The notes: a model not told the origin generated them from the sequence alone. Numbered from the stretch's first letter, positions 36,571 through 45,605 are shown. The stretch is DNA of 64,000 nucleotides from Paenibacillus sp. N3.4 (GCF_008017805.1 NZ_VRTT01000006.1:1-64000); one strand, 5' to 3'. Numbers and translations are program-made.

Positions 36571-37227
36571 CTATTTCAACAAAAATTGTACATATTCTAG
36601 GTAACTAGTGATTGCTGCTCCATAATGATTTCCCTTTTCTATAGCCACCGCATTGGACATTGTCGAATTGTAATATGGTACAACATTTAACCATTGCTCT
36701 TTAGGCAATTCATCACCACGACCTTCACTCTCCCATGCCTCACTTGCAGTTGTTGCAAATATTGCTCCTAATCCTACAGAAAATCCTCGTCCTGTTAAAT
36801 AAGTAGTTGCATTCGCAACATTATCTGGTGGTGACTTAGTACCTTGATCTCTAAAAATAATAGCACCAATTATATATGAGGGGATTCCATATGTAGCACC
36901 AGTATTATTAATAGCATTTTTATTGTTGTCTAAAGCGCTAAGAGGGTCATTAAAGACGCCAGTATACGCAAGTTTACCTATATTGTATAAACCTACATTA
37001 GATATATCATCCAATAACAATTTTGTTAACTGCATCTTAGCATATATATTATCCTCTATATAATGTGAACCATTAATATCATCTTTAACACTAACGCCTT
37101 CTAAGCCACCATTAGAATCCCCAGTATGTCCAATTTTACCATCAGAAGAAGTACAATAATGTCCCGTAGGGTCAAACACGGAAGTGTACTGCTGCCAACT
37201 TTTTTTGTCCTTCCTCGCTTGTTTCAA
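36571..37227 (-). CDS. Unrecognised 218-residue protein, possible lysozyme-like fold
   Basis: TTG start at 37227 with AAAGGAGG 8 nt upstream, overlapping the end of an open frame as ATGA. The first 45 residues are polar with SVFDPTGHYCTSSDGKIGH, like linkers before toxin domains. Residues ~95-190 contain GIPSYIIGAIIFRDQGT and GRGFSVGLGAIFATTASEAW, spaced like the catalytic-Glu and GxGxxQ blocks of lysozyme/transglycosylase-type domains, but the usual Glu is an Asp here. No signal peptide. Enzyme activity is speculative. The ORF upstream (about 28 codons, ending SSKGGK) lacks a start, so this gene may be the C-terminal remnant of a larger one. Confidence 0.55.
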   Translation of the reverse strand: MKQARKDKKSWQQYTSVFDPTGHYCTSSDGKIGHTGDSNGGLEGVSVKDDINGSHYIEDNIYAKMQLTKLLLDDISNVGLYNIGKLAYTGVFNDPLSALDNNKNAINNTGATYGIPSYIIGAIIFRDQGTKSPPDNVANATTYLTGRGFSVGLGAIFATTASEAWESEGRGDELPKEQWLNVVPYYNSTMSNAVAIEKGNHYGAAITSYLEYVQFLLK

Positions 37228-37599
37228 ATCATTTTCCTCCTTTTGAACTTGGAATATACGGCTCTACCACAACAATTGAAGCGTTTTCAATTGTTGAAAT
37301 GGTATTCCCTAATTTTTACCATTTCGCAATTCATGAAACAAGGCAATATTTTTAGTTAATTGAAAATTTCTTTACTAATCTGTCTGTCATCCATCCACCG
37401 CCGAGCGACTCAATCCAATCTTCCAGTGTACTTTATTTCAATGTGACATTTAAATCGAAAATAAAAAAATAAGCCGACCATAAGGCAGGCATCCATTTCT
37501 TGATAAAAAAATAAATAAACATAAATGTAGTTGTTAAAGAAAGTCTTTGTAGTAACCAAATTAACAGCTTAAGCTTCCTGTCCAAGATCCTGCGAATAC
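37228..37599. other. Non-coding interval
   Basis: About 370 AT-rich bp between the small-gene island and the ABC-2 exporter. It contains the ~28-codon open frame mentioned for the preceding gene and a CAATTGAAGCGTTTTCAATTG inverted arrangement near 37270. No gene supported. Confidence 0.5.
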
Positions 37600-38772
37600 C
37601 TAACTGCTAACCGGTAAACCTACCGAATCTACACGCTGATCCACAAAAGATCTTGCCTGTCGGGCTTCCCGAAACACCAACAATCCGATGAACAAAGACG
37701 TAACGCCAATAATGATTAGCAATGCTCCCATCTCCATGCTGTAGGCAGTTAGTGCCCCATTCCGAAACGCCATTCCGCGAATTAATCGGTTGAGCCAGTT
37801 CATCGGCAACGCCCAAGCAGTGACTTGAAAAAATGTTGGAAACGCAAGCGGGGTCAGCTGAATTCCGGTAGCAAGGAACGACGGGTATAATACAATACTT
37901 GTACGTGAACTAACTTTGGACACATCTTTAGCAGAATACCCGATTAACATCCCCATGAGCGACAAGGCAAAAGAATAAACTAGCAATGGGATAATAAAAA
38001 GATAAGGCTCCGCTTCAAACCGCATGTTCCCTACTTGCTTTAATAATCCATAGCTTAGGAGTAACGAGAATGTACTCAAAACAGCGTAGGGCACACTGCG
38101 AATCCAAAACTGTGCAGGCGAATTGCCGTTTGCAAACAGCTTCCCCTCTTTTCGGAGACGAGGTGCAATGGATCCTGCTGCGCTAGTTGTTATCATGAGC
38201 ACGATGATATTCACAAATCCCAGAACCATGAAACCGACATAACTTGTCGTCGGATTAAACAACATTCGCTGCCCGAGAGATAACGGAGATATAAGCCCTT
38301 TGGCAGTTTCCGCATCCATCCCACTTTGCCCTAGACGTGTCATGGAAAGAGTCATATTTTCTGTTGTGATAATCTCCTGAATTGCGGTTCGGATACCCAT
38401 TAGCCCTGAGGGCATCGTGTTATCCATTAGAATCCCGATATTCGATGACTTCCCTTGCTGCTTAAGCAACTCCAGTTGATTGGGAAGCATAATGACCGCT
38501 ACAGCCTGCTCGTTTGCCAGCAATGTTTCGGGATCCATGCGGTTGGCGAATACATTCGTGACCTTCATATATTGGGACGCATTTATTTTAGAAATCAATT
38601 GCCGAGAATAAGAACTGTGGTCCTCGTCAATCACAACAACCGGTGATTTGCTGATTTGGTTTTTCGAAAACATCAAACCAAAAAACAACGCCGCAATTAG
38701 CGGTCCGATAAAGATAGCAAGAAGAAATTTGCTGCCCGCTACATACTTCCACTCCTCAATCAATGATTTCAT
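37600..38772 (-). CDS. ABC-2 type exporter permease with large extracytoplasmic domain
   Basis: A 390-residue membrane protein: an N-terminal segment (FLLAIFIGPLIAALFFGLMF), a long extracytoplasmic domain (about residues 40-180, with VVVIDEDHSSYSRQLI), then five more segments. This is the YhhJ/YbhR-like ABC-2 pattern also seen in small-molecule exporters. It overlaps the end of the HlyD-like gene by 17 bp and is the last gene of the pair. No ATPase gene is present in the immediate neighbourhood; the ATPase may be encoded elsewhere. Cargo unknown. Confidence 0.85.
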   Translation of the reverse strand: MKSLIEEWKYVAGSKFLLAIFIGPLIAALFFGLMFSKNQISKSPVVVIDEDHSSYSRQLISKINASQYMKVTNVFANRMDPETLLANEQAVAVIMLPNQLELLKQQGKSSNIGILMDNTMPSGLMGIRTAIQEIITTENMTLSMTRLGQSGMDAETAKGLISPLSLGQRMLFNPTTSYVGFMVLGFVNIIVLMITTSAAGSIAPRLRKEGKLFANGNSPAQFWIRSVPYAVLSTFSLLLSYGLLKQVGNMRFEAEPYLFIIPLLVYSFALSLMGMLIGYSAKDVSKVSSRTSIVLYPSFLATGIQLTPLAFPTFFQVTAWALPMNWLNRLIRGMAFRNGALTAYSMEMGALLIIIGVTSLFIGLLVFREARQARSFVDQRVDSVGLPVSS

Positions 38773-39388
38773 CGAGATCCACCTCCGCAGTCATACCCGG
38801 AAGGAGACCAGTGTTTGAGTCCACGGATATTCTGACAAGAAACATGCTTAAATCTGCTTGCCCTCTCTCACGTGTCATACGCAAGCTCGCAAACTGTGGG
38901 GCAGCCGAAATCGAAGCGACAACTCCATCGACTTGTGCAGGACGATTCAGATACGGAAAATGGACATTGACGCTCTTATTGACCTTAAGCTTTTGAATTT
39001 GATCTTCTTGTACATAGAGATCTGCATAATAGACAGTCTTTTGCACAACCGCAACCGGCATCCCTTGTGCGAGTTGATCTCCCGGTTTTACCGCGATTCT
39101 GCTAACCAATCCGTCATCCGGCGAAAGCACATCCACTTCGCTTCCTTCAGATGATTTAACCTTGAATAGAGCCTCTCCCTTTTTGACGGAATCGCCTACA
39201 ACTGGGTTAACCTTGACGATTGTCCCTGGACTTTTGTCATACACGATTGTCTTTTGCTCCGCCTCAAGCACACCTTGTTTTCTGCTCTCTGCCTGACTGA
39301 CTGCGTCCTTACCTTTAGCAGCCAGAAGAGAACCTCCTGCTATAACCACTACCGCAATTCCAACATACAATCCTACTTTAAGTTTCAT
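38756..39388 (-). CDS. HlyD-family membrane-fusion-type protein
   Basis: A 210-residue protein with an N-terminal membrane anchor (VGLYVGIAVVVIAGGSLLAA) and a lipoyl-like beta-barrel core: SPGTIVKVNPVVGDSVKKGEALFKV, then SPDDGLVSRIAVKPGDQLAQG. It should work with the permease downstream as an extracytoplasmic adapter. The promoter region shared with the TetR gene carries strong palindromes that both promoters overlap. Confidence 0.87.
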   Translation of the reverse strand: MKLKVGLYVGIAVVVIAGGSLLAAKGKDAVSQAESRKQGVLEAEQKTIVYDKSPGTIVKVNPVVGDSVKKGEALFKVKSSEGSEVDVLSPDDGLVSRIAVKPGDQLAQGMPVAVVQKTVYYADLYVQEDQIQKLKVNKSVNVHFPYLNRPAQVDGVVASISAAPQFASLRMTRERGQADLSMFLVRISVDSNTGLLPGMTAEVDLDEIID

Positions 39389-39450
39389 TGTTCTGTCTCT
39401 CCCTCTCCATGAATATTTCTAAACATTCTGCGATTTGAATCTAGTCCACA

Positions 39451-39494
39451 TTAAAATATGATGAACATAATATATTATAATCATCATATTTTAA
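39451..39494. promoter_or_regulatory. Operator palindrome over the HlyD-side promoter
   Basis: TTAAAATATGATGA (39451-39464) is exactly mirrored by TCATCATATTTTAA (39481-39494), a perfect 14-bp inverted repeat with a 16-bp AT-rich centre. On the minus strand a TTGACT and a TATAAT 18 bp apart overlap it, so a bound repressor would block the HlyD/ABC-2 promoter. Confidence 0.75.
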
Positions 39495-39549
39495 AATAGT
39501 CAATAGCTCCACTTATTCTTTCTTGTGACTAACGGTTGCAAAAGGAAAA

Positions 39550-39585
39550 TTGACACGCTTTATTATGATGAATATAATATTTTAA
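39550..39585 (+). promoter_or_regulatory. tetR promoter with second operator
   Basis: TTGACA (39550-39555), 17 bp, TATAAT (39573-39578): full consensus. The spacer and -10 contain ATGATGAATATAATAT, nearly identical to ATGATGAACATAATAT in the palindrome at 39451-39494, so the regulator probably represses itself. Confidence 0.8.
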
Positions 39586-39615
39586 AGATGGATTTATGAG
39601 TGAAGGAGTGATTGC

Positions 39616-40197
39616 ATGCCTTATCCAGAAGGTCATAAGATCAAAGTTCGAGGCAAGATTATCGAAAGTGCTGCCCAAGCTTTTCGTACGAATGGTATTC
39701 GCGACATAAGCGTCCCTTTCATTATGAAAGGAGCCGGCCTGACTCATGGAGGGTTCTATGCACACTTTGACAATAAAGAACAACTGGTCGCCGAAGCCTG
39801 CCGGTATGCCATCAGCGATACGATTGCACTCCTGCAGGAAGCCGCAGAGCAGAAGAAGCAAGGACCAAAAATCAATGCAGTCATTGATTACTATCTAAGC
39901 CCGTATCACCGTGACATGACAGAGATGGGCTGCATTCTACCTGCTCTTTCCGGCGAAATATCCCGATCTTCAGAGGAGGTTCGTCAGGTCTTCACCCAAG
40001 AGCTGGAGCGGATGATTGATTTTATCTCCAATTTGGCGGAAGTCGATAATTCTGTTGGCAGTGCTTTGCTTAGCATCATGGTCGGAACGCTAGTACTGTC
40101 GCGATCTGTTAGTGATTCCAAGCTAAGTGACAGCCTCCTATCGGCAGGCAAGCAGCATGCCAAAGATCTAATAAGTACTGATCTTGTCCAATCCTAA
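39616..40197 (+). CDS. TetR/AcrR family transcriptional regulator
   Basis: A 193-residue repressor. The helix-turn-helix region (about residues 9-55: GKIIESAAQAFRTNGIRDIS then GGFYAHFDNKEQLV) has the Gly-Gly-Phe-Tyr pattern of the NemR/RutR-like sub-branch. AAGGAG lies 8 nt before the ATG. Divergent from the HlyD/ABC-2 operon, with shared palindromes between. The natural predictor is that it senses the exported compound. Confidence 0.93.
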   Translation: MPYPEGHKIKVRGKIIESAAQAFRTNGIRDISVPFIMKGAGLTHGGFYAHFDNKEQLVAEACRYAISDTIALLQEAAEQKKQGPKINAVIDYYLSPYHRDMTEMGCILPALSGEISRSSEEVRQVFTQELERMIDFISNLAEVDNSVGSALLSIMVGTLVLSRSVSDSKLSDSLLSAGKQHAKDLISTDLVQS

Positions 40198-40325
40198 AAA
40201 AAAGCCAAAATCCATACATTTTCTGGGATAACTTTCATTGATGATGGACATTCTCATAAGTAAATGTTCCTCCTGTGTAAAGCGATGTCGCTGGAGCCTT
40301 CATTCGCTGAGGATCAAGTGGCCTA

Positions 40326-40403
40326 TTGGGGGCAAAGCCCCCGATGAAACGTGTGGGGCAGCCTTTCGAAATCGCCCCTAGTTATGTATATTTATGTGCT
40401 TGT
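40326..40403 (+). pseudogene. Relic of an SDR oxidoreductase C-terminal region
   Basis: The frame here reads GAKPPMKRVGQPFEIAPSYVYL, the conserved segment preceding the ASDDSxYVTGQ motif in short-chain dehydrogenases of the YghA/YhdF type. It then runs straight into non-homologous sequence. No other part of an SDR gene is present nearby. The relic is in frame with the FUSC-type gene but lies before its likely start. Confidence 0.75.
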
Positions 40404-40439
40404 ATCACTAATCTACATATGAAGATGGAGCTATACGAA

Positions 40440-41471
40440 ATGATAAGTACAATCGTGAAATTTATCAATAATAATGGGATTGTATGGAAAGCTCCTTTAG
40501 CTGCAGCACTGTCATGGGAGCTTGCGAAGTGGGCTGGATCTGACCATCCTTACTTGGCCCCGCTTACAGTCATATTGACCATCCAGATAACAATTGACAA
40601 ATCCATCCGATTTGCATGGCAGCGCACCATAGGTACGATTGTTGGCGTCCTTTTCACTGCGTCAATAGCCCCTTATCTTGGTTTAAACGGTTGGAGTATC
40701 GGACTACTTCTCTTTGTTGGGGCAGCCATCGTTAAGTGGTTGAAATTGGATCATGCTATGATGGTACAAGTTACGCTTAGCATATTATTGGTGATGTTCT
40801 TTCAGAGCAAGATGCCCAGTTATCCCCTTGATCGCATTCGCGATACCGTTATCGGAGCTGCCGTTGCTTTACTGATCCATATACTGATATTTCCACCCGA
40901 TTCCATTAAAAAGGCCAAAAAAAAGATGATCTGTTTCGCAGACCATCTGACCGAACATTTTTTTAACACCGCACTATGGGTTGAACAAGGTTGCTCCTCG
41001 AGTGAAGCTCAAACTATGAATACAGAATTGCAAACATTATTTCAGGAACTTCATCAAGCGACAACCGAATTGGATAAGGCGGAACAAAGTCTGCGTTACA
41101 ATCCTCTCGCCCCAAAAAAACGCAATTCCTTGGATCAGCTTGCCCGGCAATTGAATCAACTCGGTTTAGGCTATGCTAATCTTGCTGATATGACCCGTAT
41201 ACTTACAAAATGGACAGAAAGCAGCGTTTTTACAAAAGTGGATCAACGGATTTGGGCCGATCATTTGAAATCGTTAGCGTCGCTTGTAAAGGAATGGAAA
41301 AGAGTGTTGGATGAGCCGGCCACAGGCACCTTTGTTTCGAATGTCCCCGATCTGGAAATAAAAACACCTTCCCATTTGGAGAACTATCTATACCCGCTTG
41401 CTTTATATATGAACGCCGAACAAGTTATTCAGGATTTCCAAAAATTTGATTTTTCCAATAAAGATCTGTAG
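40440..41471 (+). CDS. FUSC/aromatic-acid-exporter-type membrane protein
   Basis: A 343-residue protein with six hydrophobic segments in the first ~170 residues (KAPLAAALSWELAKWAG, LAPLTVILTIQI and the IVGVLFTASIAPYLG segments) and a long helical cytoplasmic tail. The layout matches FUSC/ArAE proteins. I chose ATG 40440 because GGAG is 9 nt upstream; the open frame extends 38 codons further up only because an SDR relic is in frame. Possibly a small-molecule exporter. Probably co-transcribed or separately expressed after tetR; about 240 bp separates them. Confidence 0.8.
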   Translation: MISTIVKFINNNGIVWKAPLAAALSWELAKWAGSDHPYLAPLTVILTIQITIDKSIRFAWQRTIGTIVGVLFTASIAPYLGLNGWSIGLLLFVGAAIVKWLKLDHAMMVQVTLSILLVMFFQSKMPSYPLDRIRDTVIGAAVALLIHILIFPPDSIKKAKKKMICFADHLTEHFFNTALWVEQGCSSSEAQTMNTELQTLFQELHQATTELDKAEQSLRYNPLAPKKRNSLDQLARQLNQLGLGYANLADMTRILTKWTESSVFTKVDQRIWADHLKSLASLVKEWKRVLDEPATGTFVSNVPDLEIKTPSHLENYLYPLALYMNAEQVIQDFQKFDFSNKDL

Positions 41472-41570
41472 TCTTCCCTAGTATCACATCCATGAACAAG
41501 TCCGGAATTGCGAAGTCGATATAAATTCCCGCTTCATCCTTTAGGATATCCCTTCCAATTCTGCCCCTCC

Positions 41571-42071
41571 TCAACTCCCAAAGGATGTTGGTTTTCCATC
41601 GTTATTCGGCGTAAAGACAGTCTTCACCGCATGGTGAATTTCTTCATAGGACGTACACCTACAAATGTTGGATTCCAACCACAGCCTAATCGTTTCTTCA
41701 TTTGCATCCGGATGTACATTCCACAATCCGTGACAGTTCATAATAAAACCGGGAGTGCAGTATCCGCATTGGAACGCCTGCTTTTGAACAAAAGCTTGCT
41801 GAACCGGTGAATTTATCAAACCCTCGATCGTTGTTATGTGCTGTCCATCGGCTTCCACGGTGAGCATAAGACACGACTTCATAGGCAGGCCGTTTACTAA
41901 TATCGTACAAGTGCCGCAATCGCCGTTGTCGCAACCAGACTTACTTCCCGTTAGTCCGAAACTATCCCGAAGAGTATATAGCAGTATATCCGCAGCCCTT
42001 ACCCGAATCATTCGCGGTTCACCGTTAACTCGGAAATTCACCGGATAAAGAGAGGTATCGTATGATATCAT
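41571..42071 (-). CDS. Molybdenum hydroxylase, [2Fe-2S] subunit
   Basis: A 166-residue subunit with two iron-sulfur domains: the plant-ferredoxin type SGCDNGDCGTC (about residues 38-48) and the helical domain CGYCTPGFIMNCHG plus NICRCT. The usual NxCRCTGY ends in TSY here, a small deviation. It transfers electrons from the molybdenum centre to FAD. Last gene of the operon, 3 bp after the FAD subunit. Related to xanthine dehydrogenase XdhC/PucE-type subunits. Confidence 0.92.
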   Translation of the reverse strand: MISYDTSLYPVNFRVNGEPRMIRVRAADILLYTLRDSFGLTGSKSGCDNGDCGTCTILVNGLPMKSCLMLTVEADGQHITTIEGLINSPVQQAFVQKQAFQCGYCTPGFIMNCHGLWNVHPDANEETIRLWLESNICRCTSYEEIHHAVKTVFTPNNDGKPTSFGS

Positions 42072-42074
42072 GCC

Positions 42075-42908
42075 TCACCTTCCTTCCAATATGTTCACAG
42101 TGTCTGCCATCGTTTGTTTAAGTACAAATTTCCTATAAGCGGCGGATCCTTCCGCATTCGTCAGCACCGGAGCAGGAAGCTTACCGATCGCCTGTTCAAT
42201 TCTTGCCGCTAAGGGCATCGTGGTGTCGTTCAACACCTGTTCGATTTCAATAGATCGAAAAGGGAATGCACAAACGCCGCTATATGCTGTACGAATCTGC
42301 CTATCTTTCTTAAGAGCAGCCACAGTTACAAGCGGATAGCCGACATTTCCAATCTGTCGTTTTTTGAAATGAATAAATGGCAACGATAAATATCCACGGT
42401 CTGTAATAATTTGCACAAGAAATTCTCCTTTCTCCAATCTCAATCGTTGTATGAAAACATCATGTATACTAACCGCTCTCATCCCTTGCGCTCCTGCAAT
42501 AACTATGCGGCTATTCGCCAACAACAGTGGGAGCACAGTTTCTCTATAATAAATTTTGCCGCAAATGTTCCCCCCGAGCGTGATTTTATTTCGGGCCGTT
42601 TGATCGGCAACTCCTCGTGCCGTTTCGCTAAGCAGCGGGAACGGGTTAGCCGCGGATAAAGCTGATAAAGTGACGCAAGATCCAATAACTAGGTTATTCA
42701 TTTGGAATTCAATTACGTTGCACTCTGGAATAGCCTTTAAATCGATGACAGCTCCCGGGTGAATGGTGTCCACACGAGCCCATGTGATCATTTCCGTTCC
42801 ACCGGAAAAATACATCGGGTTTTTCCCCTGCGCAAACAGATGTCGAAATAATTCTACTGCCTTTTGAACGGAAGATGGTTTATAATACTCAAAATCAAAT
42901 GGAATCAT
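42075..42908 (-). CDS. Molybdenum hydroxylase, FAD-binding subunit
   Basis: A 277-residue flavoprotein subunit of the XdhB/CoxM kind: FDFEYYKPSSVQKAVELF at the start, YFSGGTEMITWAR for the first FAD contact and TLGGNICGKIYYRETVLPLLLA for the second. It passes electrons between the iron-sulfur subunit and the external acceptor. Overlaps the molybdenum subunit gene by 14 bp. The IGGN motif in the typical family is TLGGN here, which is normal. Confidence 0.92.
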   Translation of the reverse strand: MIPFDFEYYKPSSVQKAVELFRHLFAQGKNPMYFSGGTEMITWARVDTIHPGAVIDLKAIPECNVIEFQMNNLVIGSCVTLSALSAANPFPLLSETARGVADQTARNKITLGGNICGKIYYRETVLPLLLANSRIVIAGAQGMRAVSIHDVFIQRLRLEKGEFLVQIITDRGYLSLPFIHFKKRQIGNVGYPLVTVAALKKDRQIRTAYSGVCAFPFRSIEIEQVLNDTTMPLAARIEQAIGKLPAPVLTNAEGSAAYRKFVLKQTMADTVNILEGR

Positions 42909-45222
42909 GGACCGTCCTCCAGATCAATTCGGGCGTCAGAGGCAATTGATTGAATTCTACTCCCGCAGCGATCGATAGACTGTTTGCCAATGCCGCAGGC
43001 ATGCCAATCAAGCCATGCTCACCAATTCCGCGCAATCCGTAAGGCGCTTCCAAATGAGGAGTCTCGACGAATTCAACAAAGTACTCCGGCTGTTCTCCAT
43101 ATCGAATCAATTTATAAGTTCGAAATTGCGGATTTAATATAGCGCCACTGTTATCGAACAGAAATGCCTCCCGACTAGCAAAACTCAATCCCATACTCAT
43201 AGCTCCCGTGATTTGACTACGGGCGAATTCCGGATTAATCACCTTACCAGCATCCATGACCGTTGCGGCCTTAACAATTTTATAGATATATTCTTTTGTA
43301 TTCAATTCCACTTCAACCGCCTGTGCGCCAACCGTCCACTCTGGACCGGAATTTCCTTTACCGGTTTCAGGATCTAATAATGTTAAATTACGCATCGTGT
43401 AACTCCCGCGCCCGATTACCTGACCACCGATCGTATTTCCATTTGGGAATTTATAACCGTTGGCGATTTTTTCAATCTCTATCCCCTTATCGGAACTACC
43501 TTTCAAGAAAACCCTCCCTCCTCCGAAATCCAACTCGGCAGGAGAGCATTCCAGCACAATTGAAGCTAAGTTTATTAGCTGTACAATGGCATCATCAGCC
43601 GCTTTCAAGACTGCATTGCCAACTAAAAAGGTACTGCGGCTCGCAACCGTTTTCCAATGCTGGGGATCGGTTTCGGTATTTACTTCCGTAGAAATATGTA
43701 TCATCCGGTCATCAATCCGCAACCGTTCAGCCAAAATTTGAGTAAGTGCTGTCCTCGTTCCTTGACCGATTTCCACTGCCCCGCACAGCAGATTGACGCT
43801 TCCATCGGAATTAAATACAACAACGGCTCCCGCACCAGCATCTGTTGGTGTATTCGAATTTTTCCAGAAACAGCATACCCCTTTCGCCTTAATGAGGTGG
43901 CCTTCGATCTTCATTCTAGGGCTGTCGTCCCAATCCATTAATGTTTTCAATTTTGCAATGCACATGGGAAGATCGCCCAAGTTACTTCTATCCAGTAAGG
44001 TTTGAGTAGGGGACGTGTCCCCTGGTCCAATCGCATTATGAAAACGAAATTCTAAAGGATCCATGCCCACTTGATCTGCCAATATATCCATTGCTCTTTC
44101 CATGGCGAACGTCAGTTCCGGATGGCCGAATCCTCGAAACGAAGTTGAATAGGGGTGGTTGGTATACATGCATAAAGAGTCACAATAAACGTTATCGATT
44201 CGATAAGGACCGGTGCAATCTGTGGCCCCCGCCAAGCTCATGACTGCTCCCCGATCGGAATAAGCTCCGCCATCAAATAGATGCAGGATTTCTGCAGCCA
44301 TAATTTTCCCATCATGGGTACAGCCAAGTTTGATTTTGGCATCCAATCCAATATGGACAGGAGAAGAGATCATGTCCAGTTCCCTTGAATTAACCAATTT
44401 TACAGCTCTTCCACCAACCGCACTGGAAGCCATGAAAGCAAGATATTCCATCTGAATCGCAGCTTTTCCACCGAAACTTCCCCCGACCATAGGCGTATGA
44501 ACGATGACTTTCTGAAGCGGAATATGAAAGGATTGACTGATTGCCTTTCGGATGACATAGGGTGATTGTGAAGCAGAATGGATAATCGTTTTTCCGTCTG
44601 GTAATATCTCCACCATACAGCACCGCATTTCCATCGCGGCGTGGTCCGATTGCGGTGAAGAAATATGGACTTCAATTGTATATTCGCTGTTCCTCCATCC
44701 AACTTCCATATTTCCCTTGCGAATTTTGGTTCGGTTAGCTATGTTTGTTCCCGGTTCCGGGTAAACCTCTTCGTGCCGCTTGTATGTGTCAAGATGCTCA
44801 TGAATGAGCGGAGCATCTTTCCGATAGGCCTCACTTGGGGAATTGACGACCGGTAAAAGCTCATAATCCACTTTGATTTGGAGAGCCGCCATCTCTGCAA
44901 TATATTCCTGTTCCGCGACAATAAGAGCGACAGGCTCGCCATAATATCTCACTTTGTCCATTGCGATTGGCGGTCGGTCTTCCAGCGGTGACCCGGTCAA
45001 AATCGGATAGTATTCTCCGGTTATGACAGCTCGTACGCCCGTTATTTTCCAGGCCTCAGACGAATCAATTGATTTTATACGGGCATGAGCATGAGGGCTG
45101 ACAACTAGTTTGGCATGTAAAAGACCCGGTCTTGAAACATCATTCATATACTTGGTTTTCCCTGTAACTTTTTCCCATGTTTCTTTTCTCGGAACGCTTT
45201 TTCCGACGGATTGACCGATCAT
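42895..45222 (-). CDS. Molybdenum hydroxylase, large molybdopterin subunit
   Basis: A 775-residue catalytic subunit of the xanthine dehydrogenase / CO dehydrogenase family. It has QSDHAAMEMRCCMVEI, GGSFGGKAAIQMEY, TSFRGFGHPELTFAME, a GQGTRTALTQI glycine motif near the cofactor and LRGIGEHGLIGMPAALANS near the C-terminus, which holds the catalytic Glu. Length is typical. The active-site region does not carry the Cys-Ser-Phe-Arg of CO dehydrogenase, so a purine- or heterocycle-type substrate is more likely; which one cannot be read from sequence. AAAAGGAGGG precedes the start. Heads the three-gene operon. No cofactor-insertion (XdhC/CoxF) gene is adjacent. Confidence 0.93.
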   Translation of the reverse strand: MIGQSVGKSVPRKETWEKVTGKTKYMNDVSRPGLLHAKLVVSPHAHARIKSIDSSEAWKITGVRAVITGEYYPILTGSPLEDRPPIAMDKVRYYGEPVALIVAEQEYIAEMAALQIKVDYELLPVVNSPSEAYRKDAPLIHEHLDTYKRHEEVYPEPGTNIANRTKIRKGNMEVGWRNSEYTIEVHISSPQSDHAAMEMRCCMVEILPDGKTIIHSASQSPYVIRKAISQSFHIPLQKVIVHTPMVGGSFGGKAAIQMEYLAFMASSAVGGRAVKLVNSRELDMISSPVHIGLDAKIKLGCTHDGKIMAAEILHLFDGGAYSDRGAVMSLAGATDCTGPYRIDNVYCDSLCMYTNHPYSTSFRGFGHPELTFAMERAMDILADQVGMDPLEFRFHNAIGPGDTSPTQTLLDRSNLGDLPMCIAKLKTLMDWDDSPRMKIEGHLIKAKGVCCFWKNSNTPTDAGAGAVVVFNSDGSVNLLCGAVEIGQGTRTALTQILAERLRIDDRMIHISTEVNTETDPQHWKTVASRSTFLVGNAVLKAADDAIVQLINLASIVLECSPAELDFGGGRVFLKGSSDKGIEIEKIANGYKFPNGNTIGGQVIGRGSYTMRNLTLLDPETGKGNSGPEWTVGAQAVEVELNTKEYIYKIVKAATVMDAGKVINPEFARSQITGAMSMGLSFASREAFLFDNSGAILNPQFRTYKLIRYGEQPEYFVEFVETPHLEAPYGLRGIGEHGLIGMPAALANSLSIAAGVEFNQLPLTPELIWRTVHDSI

Positions 45223-45605
45223 GGTCCCTCCTTTTCGAATAACCTCTCGGCATTCGCCGAGGCAGATGGGAGATGGACTTTCTTGAGCTCTTAAAATTGC
45301 CTTCCTCCTATTGTTCAGGAGGGGTTATTCATTTCAACCGTGAATTGCATCTAATTCTCCATTACCTATATATATACGGAACTATTTGTCCGTATTATCA
45401 AATACACAGGAAATAAACGTACACACAACAAAATAAGGAATCCAAAAACTGGGTACATGGAGTCTTTTCCGATTTACTTAGCTGTTCATAGATATTGAAG
45501 ATCATTTGCAGAGCCGCTGTACCGGAATGCAGTCCATTCGTTTGTAGCTAATGCTGAATATATTTAGTGAAAATGTTCCATGCTACATTTCAAAGGAGTG
45601 ATTTT
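45223..45605. other. Non-coding interval upstream of the molybdenum hydroxylase operon
   Basis: About 380 bp between the divergent molybdenum operon and a small acidic gene. I see a weak hairpin around 45296-45325 but no clear operator or riboswitch. Confidence 0.5.
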
